Notes: a model not told the origin generated them from the letters alone. A stretch of DNA of 11,505 bases from an uncultured Streptococcus sp. (GCF_901875575.1 NZ_CABFMF010000019.1:1-11505); one strand, 5' to 3'; numbered from the stretch's first letter, positions 1-5,211 are shown. Numbers and translations: made by a program.

Positions 1-374
1 TTCGTATGAATCAAGTCAGATAGATCATCACTCATTAAAATCCAAGGATTAGATTCATCATCAATGCTAATTCCCTGGCTATCTTGATAACGATAGAGTC
101 GAGATAATAGATTAGCGCCTCTTTCTTTCACAATTTCAATTTTTAAAGTCAATTCATAATCTTCAACAGGATTCAGCATTTTATCTTCTCCTACAATATC
201 GACATAAGATACATTAAACTTCTGACAAATGATGTCTATTAATTCGGTAGAGACTGAACTCGTTCCATTTTCATAACGACTCAGACTATTTCGTGAAATA
301 CCTACAATCCGTGCAAATTCGGGTTGTGTTAAGTCATGTGTTTTACGTAAGGATTTTATGTTCTTTCCAATCAT
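1..374 (-). CDS. pezA: PezA-type antitoxin/repressor, XRE-family HTH (partial, C-terminus off window)
   Basis: The visible 124 residues begin MIGKNIKSLRKTHDLTQPEF and carry a classic XRE helix-turn-helix at about residues 5-60 (GISRNSLSRYENG is the recognition region). The second part, with PVEDYELTLKIE, LLSRLYRYQDSQG and NPWILMSDDLSDLI, matches my memory of pneumococcal PezA (about 158 aa), the antitoxin and autorepressor of the PezAT (epsilon/zeta-like) toxin-antitoxin system; the S. suis homologue is SezA. PezA neutralises PezT, a kinase that phosphorylates UDP-N-acetylglucosamine sugars; pezT would lie beyond the left edge and is not seen. The ATG at 374 has an AAAGGAG ribosome site 6 bases upstream, a TATAAT -10 box and a 22-bp palindrome over the -35 region, which fits autoregulation. 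About 34 C-terminal residues are missing only because the window ends. The family call is firm; the exact name rests on recall, not on a search. Confidence 0.88.
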   Translation of the reverse strand, partial: MIGKNIKSLRKTHDLTQPEFARIVGISRNSLSRYENGTSSVSTELIDIICQKFNVSYVDIVGEDKMLNPVEDYELTLKIEIVKERGANLLSRLYRYQDSQGISIDDESNPWILMSDDLSDLIHT

Positions 375-380
375 GGCAAA

Positions 381-431
381 CTCCTTTATTTTTCTAAATC
401 CATTATAGCATAAAAAAGCAGAACGCACCAA
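381..431 (-). promoter_or_regulatory. pezA promoter and ribosome binding site
   Basis: On the minus strand, a perfect TATAAT (407-402) lies 18 bases downstream of TTGGTG (431-426), a partial match to the -35 consensus. An AAAGGAG ribosome site (387-381) stands 6 bases before the pezA ATG. The -35 hexamer lies inside the palindrome at 422-443, so a bound repressor would block RNA polymerase. Confidence 0.75.
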
Positions 432-443
432 TTTTGGTGCGTT
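422..443. promoter_or_regulatory. Perfect 22-bp palindrome, probable PezA operator
   Basis: Arms AACGCACCAA (422-431) and TTGGTGCGTT (434-443) are perfect inverted repeats around a 2-base centre. The repeat covers the -35 box of pezA. PezA-type regulators are known to repress their own operon through palindromes in the promoter, so an operator is the natural reading. A T-rich tract follows on either strand, so it could also fold as a terminator hairpin, but a closer and better terminator for the incoming operon exists at 477-519. Confidence 0.7.
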
Positions 444-476
444 GTTTCTTGTTTTTCTAGCCTAAACTTTACTTCT

Positions 477-519
477 AAAAAAGCCACCTTAAAGAGTAAT
501 TCCTTTTTCGGTGGCTTTT
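477..519 (-). terminator. Rho-independent terminator closing the ICE operon
   Basis: On the minus strand, AAAAGCCACC (519-510) and GGTGGCTTTT (488-479) form a 10-bp stem around a 21-base loop, followed by a T-run that extends to 477. It begins 7 bases after the stop codon of the 75-aa gene and separates this operon from the pezA promoter. Confidence 0.85.
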
Positions 520-526
520 CAAAATA

Positions 527-754
527 CTATACAATAAAATACTCTTGTTTAATTTTTGTAAGCAGGTTGTTAGCAACCGAAGTTACACCAACATGCATCA
601 GTTCAGGATCAGAATAATCTAGATTACGAGCATAGCCTTCTGCAACAGTCTGAGCAATACGCTCATCCAATTTATAATTGGAGGCTTTTAATAGTGCTTG
701 AAATAATTCTGAACTATATAGTTTAATATTATTTTCCAACGATACTACTGCCAT
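527..754 (-). CDS. Small 75-aa helical protein, overlapping partner of the ART-like gene
   Basis: I do not recognise this family. The protein is short, soluble and predicted mostly helical (SSELFQALLKASNYKLDERIAQTVAEGYARNL, shown here only to residue 20: SSELFQALLKASNYKLDERI), with no cysteine, signal peptide or membrane segment. It starts inside the 3' end of the ART-like gene (10-base overlap), has an AGGAG ribosome site 8 bases before the ATG at 754, and ends just before a strong terminator, so the two genes are almost certainly co-transcribed and translationally linked. DUF3990 genes are often accompanied by a small DUF3791 gene of similar size, but I cannot see a convincing DUF3791 signature here. 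An antitoxin, immunity protein or accessory factor for the neighbour is an inference from position and size only. Confidence 0.75.
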   Translation of the reverse strand: MAVVSLENNIKLYSSELFQALLKASNYKLDERIAQTVAEGYARNLDYSDPELMHVGVTSVANNLLTKIKQEYFIV

Positions 755-1377
755 TTTTGTAACTCCTCTCCTGTCTTTGATTGATAAACTTTCTCTATTT
801 TCATTATATCACAAAAAGATTGGTTGTGAATGGATAATTGTTTAAAAGAATAGGGTTTTCTAAACTCAGCAAGCATTTCTTCTTTTGTAATTTCATTCTG
901 ACGAAAACGAGCTAAAGCTTGGGTTGGATTATCATCAGTCTGAACACCATAGATAAAATCAAAATGGTGTTGTAATTCATCTGGATTTTCCCGATTTTGA
1001 ACTACAAATTCTGCAAAATCTAAATCTGACTCTGACTTTTTATGTTTTGGAAAATAGTGACAATGATAGTCAGGGTTCTTAAAAATTTCTACAAAATTTG
1101 AAATACGAAATTCTACTATAATTCCTACTTCTTCCTTTGAGTCAAAAATATTATTGTTAGAGGTGCTTCGATTTAATGCTTCAACTTGCTTGTTAATAAA
1201 TTTTCTAGCTTGTTCAAAGTCAGGCGTAATATAGAATCCAGGTCCAAAATCTAGCTCCCTTCCTAAGTTAAATTGAACATCGATTCCTTTTTTTAAGGAT
1301 TCTAAATGTCTCAATAATGTAGCATGAAACCACTGAGTCTGACCTAGTTGCTTTTCCTGCTTGGTAGTCAAGTCCAA
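745..1377 (-). CDS. DUF3990-like protein with ADP-ribosyltransferase-type motifs
   Basis: The 210-aa protein shows the hallmarks I associate with DUF3990: WFHATLL (His18), a DFGPGFYITPDFEQARKF block at 43-60 (Tyr49), FAEFVVQNRENP at 121-132, FDFIYGVQTDD at 139-149 and QLSIHNQ at 180-186. The spaced His and GFY-Thr pattern resembles the ADP-ribosyltransferase (ART) superfold, in which His and Tyr hold NAD; the catalytic acidic residue cannot be assigned by eye. It has no signal peptide, so it probably acts in the cytoplasm. The start is TTG at 1377, with GGAAG 8 bases upstream; no in-frame ATG precedes it before the TAG further up. It overlaps the downstream 75-aa gene and has its own candidate promoter at 1410-1438. 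A toxin or defence effector is plausible but unproven; a housekeeping NAD-using role for the element is possible. Confidence 0.8.
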   Translation of the reverse strand: MDLTTKQEKQLGQTQWFHATLLRHLESLKKGIDVQFNLGRELDFGPGFYITPDFEQARKFINKQVEALNRSTSNNNIFDSKEEVGIIVEFRISNFVEIFKNPDYHCHYFPKHKKSESDLDFAEFVVQNRENPDELQHHFDFIYGVQTDDNPTQALARFRQNEITKEEMLAEFRKPYSFKQLSIHNQSFCDIMKIEKVYQSKTGEELQKWQ

Positions 1378-1400
1378 AATATTTACTTCCTTATCTAGTC

Positions 1401-1415
1401 TATACTAAAAGTATA
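1401..1415. promoter_or_regulatory. Short inverted repeat over the candidate -10 box and start point
   Basis: TATACT (1401-1406) and AGTATA (1410-1415) are inverted repeats separated by AAA. One arm is the candidate -10 box itself and the other covers the expected transcription start, a typical place for an autorepressor operator. The arms are only 6 bases and AT-rich. Confidence 0.35.
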
Positions 1416-1438
1416 ACACAAGACTTTATTCAAGTAAA
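1410..1438 (-). promoter_or_regulatory. Candidate promoter of the ART-like cassette
   Basis: On the minus strand, TTTACT (1438-1433, four of six consensus bases) is followed after exactly 17 bases by TATACT (1415-1410, five of six). It sits between the 91-aa gene and the TTG start at 1377, leaving a leader of about 25 bases. The A+T-rich setting makes chance matches easy. Confidence 0.45.
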
Positions 1439-1458
1439 AGAAAATTTTATAAAACGAT

Positions 1459-1734
1459 TCACTTCCTTCCATCTTTTCTAAATCTCTCTAAATTCTTCTC
1501 CAATTGTTCCTTATGAAGTTGATTCTTAGCTTCCTTTAATGTGTCGTCCAAAGTTTCTTCTCTATAAATTGATTCTGTTTTTAGTTGTTCTGATTCTTGT
1601 TTTGGAGTGAAAATGATATCTAAAAGTCGGTCAATTTTTTCAAGATCTTGGACAGACATATCAGATAGTCGATGAATTAGCTTCTTAAATACATCACTAT
1701 TGTCTTGGTTTTTCTTAAAAAGTTTTGTAAACAT
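1459..1734 (-). CDS. Small charged helical ICE protein (91 aa), function unknown
   Basis: The protein opens with MFTKLFKKNQ and is strongly charged and helical, with a likely amphipathic segment at 14-43 (residues DVFKKLIHRLSDMSVQDLEK and onward) and a coiled-coil-like Lys/Glu-rich C-terminus (about 60-90). There is no membrane segment or recognisable catalytic motif. The ATG at 1734 is preceded by GAGAGG 6 bases upstream. The gene lies 13 bases beyond the T-run of a terminator that follows the 127-aa gene, so it is probably expressed by read-through or is attenuated. It resembles the small hypothetical proteins conserved between the Toprim gene and the accessory end of streptococcal ICEs; I can assign no function. 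Confidence 0.75.
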   Translation of the reverse strand: MFTKLFKKNQDNSDVFKKLIHRLSDMSVQDLEKIDRLLDIIFTPKQESEQLKTESIYREETLDDTLKEAKNQLHKEQLEKNLERFRKDGRK

Positions 1735-1746
1735 CTATAACCTCTC

Positions 1747-1772
1747 AAAAAAAGCAGCCTTTTAAGACTGCT
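1747..1772 (-). terminator. Rho-independent terminator or attenuator between the 127-aa and 91-aa genes
   Basis: On the minus strand, AGCAGTC (1772-1766) pairs with GGCTGCT (1759-1753) with one G-U pair, a 6-base loop and a run of seven T (1753-1747). The first stem base is the last base of the TAA stop codon of the 127-aa gene. The next start codon is only 13 bases past the T-run. Confidence 0.8.
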
Positions 1773-2155
1773 TAGTGTAATTCCGAAATCGCATCATAAA
1801 TGGACTGCAATTTCTTATTATCTTTATTCTTTGTATCAATCAACGTATGTAGCTCTTCAATTTTCTTTTGACTACTTTGAATATCGCTATTATTATCCGC
1901 AATCAGTCTTTTAAGATGTTGCTGATAACTTGTAGTGATATCTGTCTCTTTTCCTGTTCTAACCTCTGTAACTTTGGGTTTAGAACTAGGATTTGATTCC
2001 GTCATAGGTGCTTGTTTGCGCTTTTGAAAAGCTGCTTCATAATTTACATCATTACCTCCTTGATGATTTCCAAATAAGGCCGCAATTTTATCTGGATCTT
2101 CTTGATTTTCTGATTTACTTTCTAATGGTTGATTAAAATTCCAATCTTTTGTCAT
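1772..2155 (-). CDS. Hydrophilic coiled-coil ICE protein (127 aa), function unknown
   Basis: The N-terminus (MTKDWNFNQP, then EDPDKIAALFGNHQGG at 19-34) is a conserved-looking block that I associate from memory with a streptococcal ICE family (possibly DUF5945; not checked). The middle, about 45-75, is Ser/Pro/Lys-rich and probably disordered. The C-terminal part from about 78 to 127 is a probable coiled coil with heptad-spaced Leu/Ile. No membrane or catalytic motif is visible. Its ATG overlaps the stop codon of the 77-aa gene in the ATGA arrangement, and it has no strong ribosome site of its own, so translation is probably coupled. The pairing of two coiled-coil products suggests that they may bind each other, which is inference only. 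Confidence 0.78.
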   Translation of the reverse strand: MTKDWNFNQPLESKSENQEDPDKIAALFGNHQGGNDVNYEAAFQKRKQAPMTESNPSSKPKVTEVRTGKETDITTSYQQHLKRLIADNNSDIQSSQKKIEELHTLIDTKNKDNKKLQSIYDAISELH

Positions 2156-2385
2156 TCACTCATTTCATCCTTTCTAAATTCAGAATCATCGAATTGTCTT
2201 TCTCTACCAAAGGCATGGTCAAGAGCTTCTTCAAAACTCATGTGACTAATGCTTTGACGCCTTTTGAACGTCGCAAACATCGCTGTCTCAAGTTGCTCTT
2301 TGTAAGCAGCTAGTTTTTCTGTCTCTCTTGCTACCTTACTTTCTTGCCTAGTGACCTTTTCTTCTAAGCGTTCAATAATGGTCAT
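2152..2385 (-). CDS. Small coiled-coil ICE protein (77 aa), function unknown
   Basis: Residues 3-38 form a highly charged heptad-type helix (IIERLEEKVTRQESKVARET and on), followed by a basic FKRRQS patch at 40-45 and an acidic C-terminus after SFEEALDHAFG. From memory it resembles a family restricted to streptococcal ICEs (possibly DUF5965; not checked). The ATG at 2385 has a near-perfect AAGGAGG ribosome site 7-8 bases upstream, the best in this part of the operon, which would also serve the coupled 127-aa gene. The 50 bases before it hold a perfect 10-bp palindrome (CTAATATTAG, 2404-2413) but no clear promoter. Function cannot be inferred beyond a protein-binding role. Confidence 0.8.
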   Translation of the reverse strand: MTIIERLEEKVTRQESKVARETEKLAAYKEQLETAMFATFKRRQSISHMSFEEALDHAFGRERQFDDSEFRKDEMSE

Positions 2386-2435
2386 ATACTATCCTCCTTC
2401 ATTCTAATATTAGCTAAAACGTCTTGATTTTGTTA

Positions 2436-3521
2436 TCACAATTCTAAACATTGAGAGGTTTGTCTTACTGGTTGATTCCTCAATGTCTCTTTTGCATTCT
2501 CAATCATCAATTGTAAATCTGATTTCTTTTCTCTAAGGACATCATTCCAGTCTACTTTTTCTTTCCCAGATTCATTATCAGGGAAATCCAGGAAAACAGG
2601 AAATCCTGATTGAGATAACTTATCAGAAAAATCTTTTCCTGCATCATCACAATCTACCGCAAGTGTCAATAAATCAGGATGATTATCAAAATAGCTGGTG
2701 GTATCACGAATTGTATTGATCAAAGGCAATAACTTTGAAGGTGTTACTGTATCTAAAAATTCCAACTTCTGATTTTCTTCAGCTATCAGTCGTAAAGTTT
2801 GATAAGCAACAACAGACCTTTTTAATCCCTCCATAGATACCAAACGAACATCAGATAGATTTTGTTGATGAAGTTCGTAATAGCTCATCAAGTCAATGAA
2901 CGATTCACAAAAGACCAGCTTATTTGGTTTACCAATGTCAAAGGATATTCCAACATGTCCATGGCTTCCTTTTAGAATCGTTTTTAACCTCTCTCTTGGG
3001 ATAGAATGATTCTTATAAATCCCTTGTAGGCTTGCTGACTGCAGTTTGTGACGATGATCAAAGCTTTTAAAAACAATAACAGGTTCAACAGTTTCATTTG
3101 TTTTCCAACTAGCTTGTGCTATCAAACCTTGTTGAATCATCTTTTCTATGATTTCTTCTGAGATTCCTCTACATTTTGTTAAGTAATATCTGGCCAGACT
3201 GCAGTTAGAATCTTCTATTCTCTTTAAAGGGTAATAAAATGGTCTCTCTCTTTTTTCTTGAACAGCTTCTTTTTGAAAAGGTTCTTCAGAAAGAAAGGCT
3301 AGAGCTTCTTTAAAGGAAATTCCCTTAACAAGTCGAACAAAATCAATGACATCACCTTGAATATCTCTTGAAAACCATTTAAAAGTATTGGTAGTTGAAA
3401 AAATCCGGAATGAATCGTGTTCAGGATGTTCATAGACACTGCTCGAAACTTGTTTAAAGGAGATCCCCAAACGATTGGCTACATCAAGAATTGAAATTTG
3501 CTTACATTCTTCTATTTCCAT
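2436..3521 (-). CDS. Toprim-domain protein, DUF3991/primase-like
   Basis: The 361-aa protein has an N-terminal primase-like region (about 1-80) with ISILDVANRLGI and WFSRDIQGDVIDFVR, similar to the CHC2 zinc-ribbon fold of DnaG-type primases but without the paired Cys/His zinc ligands. The Toprim domain spans about 185-335: FCESFIDLMS (Glu206), AVDCDDAGKDFS (Asp290 and Asp292, the DxD metal site) and the typical trailing DWNDVL at 324-329. Such proteins in ICEs and phages are annotated as DUF3991/Toprim and are thought to act in priming or processing of transferred DNA. The catalytic archaeo-eukaryotic or DnaG polymerase core is not obvious, so real primase activity is unproven. The gene begins 9 bases after the stop of the 213-aa gene; no ribosome site is visible, so reinitiation by the same ribosomes is likely. 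Confidence 0.88.
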   Translation of the reverse strand: MEIEECKQISILDVANRLGISFKQVSSSVYEHPEHDSFRIFSTTNTFKWFSRDIQGDVIDFVRLVKGISFKEALAFLSEEPFQKEAVQEKRERPFYYPLKRIEDSNCSLARYYLTKCRGISEEIIEKMIQQGLIAQASWKTNETVEPVIVFKSFDHRHKLQSASLQGIYKNHSIPRERLKTILKGSHGHVGISFDIGKPNKLVFCESFIDLMSYYELHQQNLSDVRLVSMEGLKRSVVAYQTLRLIAEENQKLEFLDTVTPSKLLPLINTIRDTTSYFDNHPDLLTLAVDCDDAGKDFSDKLSQSGFPVFLDFPDNESGKEKVDWNDVLREKKSDLQLMIENAKETLRNQPVRQTSQCLEL

Positions 3522-3530
3522 GCAATATCA

Positions 3531-4172
3531 TCATTTTGTTGTAGTATTTGGCAGTGATGGAACAGATGAGGATTCTTCCAAAGTTTTGGGAGTAGCCTTA
3601 TCCAAATCATCTAACCCAGATTTCCAAACCTGTACTTGATTGACCAATAACTTACCTGGTAGTTTCGAATAAGACAACTTAACCGTTCTGGTTTCTGTCT
3701 GATTGGTCTTTGATTGGTTGGCATTCTTTAAATCAGATACATAGGTTACATTATAAGAGACCATGGCAATGGCTTGATTCGTAGTCTGATTGACAAAGAT
3801 ATCTGCTTTTTCAAAATGATAATCCAAAATATAATCCTTATACACTTGGTTCATAGCATCATTTTGACTTGACAATTCTTGAGAATAAGCCGATTCAGTC
3901 ATATAAGGTTGAATACGTGTATTATTTTCTCCGAGCTTTTCTTTCGTATAGTACTGCGTCAAAAATTCTTTTACAGTATCCGATGACAAAATGCTGGCTT
4001 TATCTTCTTCTTGTTTGTCCTCTACAAGTTTAGCTGCAGCCAATTCGATTTCTTTGCGACTTTGTTTAGCAGTAGAATGTTGACCAGCAGTATATCCCAT
4101 CATGAGAATAAAGCTAGTTGCAGCCACTGCTCCAACACTAATTAAGGCTTTAGTTTTGACTTTATTTAACAT
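3531..4172 (-). CDS. Membrane-anchored VirB8/NTF2-like conjugation protein
   Basis: The 213-aa protein has a short basic N-terminus, one membrane helix at about 9-27 (ALISVGAVAATSFILMMGY), a charged stalk (32-58) and an outside domain at about 63-180 with the helix-then-beta layout of NTF2-like folds (VKEFLTQYYT, DYHFEKADIFVNQ, AIAMVSYNVTYVSDL, TVKLSYSKLPGKLLVNQVQVW). This is the plan of VirB8/TcpC/TraM-like pore proteins of Gram-positive type IV secretion systems. The Ser/Thr-rich tail (190-213) is probably disordered. No lipobox cysteine is present, so it is an anchored protein rather than a lipoprotein. The ATG at 4172 has AGAAGG 6 bases upstream. It stands first in a block with the Toprim gene. 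The VirB8-like call rests on overall layout and context, not on a diagnostic motif. Confidence 0.68.
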   Translation of the reverse strand: MLNKVKTKALISVGAVAATSFILMMGYTAGQHSTAKQSRKEIELAAAKLVEDKQEEDKASILSSDTVKEFLTQYYTKEKLGENNTRIQPYMTESAYSQELSSQNDAMNQVYKDYILDYHFEKADIFVNQTTNQAIAMVSYNVTYVSDLKNANQSKTNQTETRTVKLSYSKLPGKLLVNQVQVWKSGLDDLDKATPKTLEESSSVPSLPNTTTK

Positions 4173-4319
4173 CTTAGACCTTCTTTCTATAAAAACTAGG
4201 TCAAGAATAACAAAAAGAACTTGTAAGTTTTATCACATCACAACGAAAGGTAATTTCTACATTTCAGGCGCAAAATCGTACAGTTCAGAGAAAAATATCA
4301 AAATTAGCTGTCTTCAGTT

Positions 4320-4325
4320 TATAAT
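4320..4325 (+). promoter_or_regulatory. Perfect TATAAT just before the plus-strand small gene
   Basis: TATAAT ends 6 bases before the ATG at 4332, so a transcript started about 7 bases downstream would begin at or next to the start codon. No convincing -35 hexamer exists 16-19 bases upstream (TATCAA at 18 bases is the nearest), and the region is AT-rich. Confidence 0.35.
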
Positions 4326-4331
4326 ATAAAT

Positions 4332-4529
4332 ATGAACAAATTAAAAGAAGAAAATTTGAGAAGAGCTCTTTCTCATATTGAACGACATAAACAAGCCATA
4401 AATACAAGTAATAATAGTGAGGATAATGATTTTCATAAATTATTACTCCAATTTAGCTATGATGTATATGAAAGAATCAAGGTAAATAAAAAACCTTATC
4501 CGAATTTAGATTCAGATAAAGTCTTTTGA
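4332..4529 (+). CDS. Small opposite-strand protein (65 aa), function unknown, possibly leaderless
   Basis: This is the only plausible gene on the plus strand. The protein is charged and probably helical (MNKLKEENLRRALSHIERHK, then a Ser/Asn/Asp turn at 25-33 and a second helix with FHKLLLQFSYDVYERIK). That two-helix composition looks like a genuine small regulator or binding protein rather than chance sequence. No membrane segment or known motif is seen. No ribosome site precedes the ATG; instead TATAAT stands 6 bases upstream, so a leaderless message is possible. An alternative TTG start lies at 4356 with an AGAAG stretch nearby. It fills an otherwise empty gap between two minus-strand genes, which supports reality. 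An antisense or spurious ORF remains possible. Confidence 0.5.
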   Translation: MNKLKEENLRRALSHIERHKQAINTSNNSEDNDFHKLLLQFSYDVYERIKVNKKPYPNLDSDKVF

Positions 4530-4535
4530 CTATCT
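4514..4535 (+). terminator. Weak hairpin over the stop codon of the plus-strand gene
   Basis: AGAT and AGTC (4514-4517, 4520-4523, with a 2-base bulge) pair with GACT and ATCT (4528-4535) around a TTTT loop. A T-run appears only some 13 bases further on. It might slow or end plus-strand transcription between the two convergent genes. Confidence 0.25.
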
Positions 4536-4542
4536 AAAAAGT

Positions 4543-4839
4543 TCACATTTTTTTCTTATTTATGGAGTTAATGAAGCGCCAACTGAATCCTAGAACCAAC
4601 ATCAGATTGATGAAAAGGTACATAGACGTAAAACTAGTTAAACCATGTTGTCTGATATCATCAAAATATAAACTAGGTTCAGTAAAGAACAAATAAATTC
4701 CATAGACCTCCACGAAAATAAGAAAACTGACAAAACCAATCAGGAAAAGTCCGCTGGCAATAAGAAAGAGTCTCCATAAAAGAATGAGAATTCCTCCTAC
4801 TGCTAAAAAAATTACTGGGATAAGGAGTAAATCATTCAT
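4543..4839 (-). CDS. Small three-helix membrane protein (98 aa)
   Basis: The protein has three likely membrane helices, at about 4-22, 25-53 (long, possibly bent) and 72-90, with a polar loop SLYFDDIRQHGLTSFTS between the second and third and a basic KKK tail. It resembles small membrane proteins found after the methylase-helicase gene in streptococcal ICEs (possibly DUF5966 by recall, not checked). A conjugation-pore or entry role is only contextual. I chose ATG at 4839 because AAAGGAG (4852-4846) lies 6 bases upstream. A longer reading from TTG at 4860 would place that ribosome site within the coding sequence and overlap the upstream gene. The gene starts 13 bases after the stop of the 94-aa gene, so they form an operon pair. 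It ends facing the plus-strand small gene. Confidence 0.8.
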   Translation of the reverse strand: MNDLLLIPVIFLAVGGILILLWRLFLIASGLFLIGFVSFLIFVEVYGIYLFFTEPSLYFDDIRQHGLTSFTSMYLFINLMLVLGFSWRFINSINKKKM

Positions 4840-4852
4840 GACTTTCTCCTTT

Positions 4853-5137
4853 CTAGTCAATCAACTGACGATAATGGGTGGCAAGAGAGGAATCAAACTC
4901 TTCTAGTTTTTGAACCAATTCCAGATAGTCCTCTTTTTCATGTTCTTCAAAGTCCACGCCTCGATGATTCTGAAGAGCGATTTCCAATTGGCTAGTGAGT
5001 TCTCGTTTAGAAAAGCTGTAATCCCCAGTCACTTCCTCATAATGTTCCTTTAGTTCCTTGTAAGCTTGATATTCTTCAGGGGTTTGAAATCCCTGTACCA
5101 AGGTTTCTTCTAATTGATAATAGGTATCTTCCATCAT
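4853..5137 (-). CDS. Acidic soluble ICE protein (94 aa), function unknown
   Basis: The protein is rich in Glu, Tyr and Leu (YYQLEETLVQGFQTPEEYQA, then EEVTGDYSFSKREL and EEHEKEDYLELVQKLEEF) and is predicted to be helical and soluble, with no cysteine or membrane segment. I do not recognise a functional domain; it resembles small proteins conserved next to the ICE methylase-helicase. GAGG stands 8 bases before the ATG at 5137; a second ATG at 5134 would be spaced less well. It follows the helicase gene by 74 bases, which contain a possible promoter, and precedes the membrane protein by 13 bases. The strong acidity could suit binding to a basic partner or DNA mimicry, but neither is supported by a motif. 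Confidence 0.78.
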   Translation of the reverse strand: MMEDTYYQLEETLVQGFQTPEEYQAYKELKEHYEEVTGDYSFSKRELTSQLEIALQNHRGVDFEEHEKEDYLELVQKLEEFDSSLATHYRQLID

Positions 5138-5165
5138 AATCGTTACCTCGTTTCTTTCTATCTTT

Positions 5166-5194
5166 ATTTTACCGCGTTTTTCGTTTCTTGTCCG
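5166..5194 (-). promoter_or_regulatory. Possible internal promoter after the methylase-helicase gene
   Basis: On the minus strand, CGGACA (5194-5189, four of six consensus bases) and TAAAAT (5171-5166, five of six) are 17 bases apart in the 74-base gap before the 94-aa gene. The resulting leader would be about 25 bases. The match is modest. Confidence 0.35.
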
Positions 5195-5211
5195 CTATTT
5201 GTATCTATTTT

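Noticed and set aside
422..443. Reading the pezA palindrome as a terminator
   Set aside because: A better terminator for the incoming operon ends at 477, and the palindrome covers the -35 box of pezA, so an operator explains it better.
2404..2413. Perfect 10-bp palindrome CTAATATTAG before the 77-aa gene
   Set aside because: It is short and AT-only apart from the ends. A -10-like TAATAT lies within it but no -35 box is spaced correctly, so no regulatory call is made.
4185..4225. Possible promoter for the VirB8-like gene (TTGTTA with TATAGA, 16-base spacing)
   Set aside because: The start point would fall on the ribosome site of the gene, leaving almost no leader; other boxes in the gap match poorly.
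4218..4229. Palindrome AACTTGTAAGTT in the gap before the VirB8-like gene
   Set aside because: The arms are only 5 bases in AT-rich DNA, and neither a promoter nor a T-run is placed to give it a role.
4102..4329. Plus-strand ORF of 75 codons running through the start of the VirB8-like gene
   Set aside because: It is mostly antisense to a well-supported gene, has no ribosome site, and its translation has low-complexity hydrophobic and basic stretches typical of an antisense frame.
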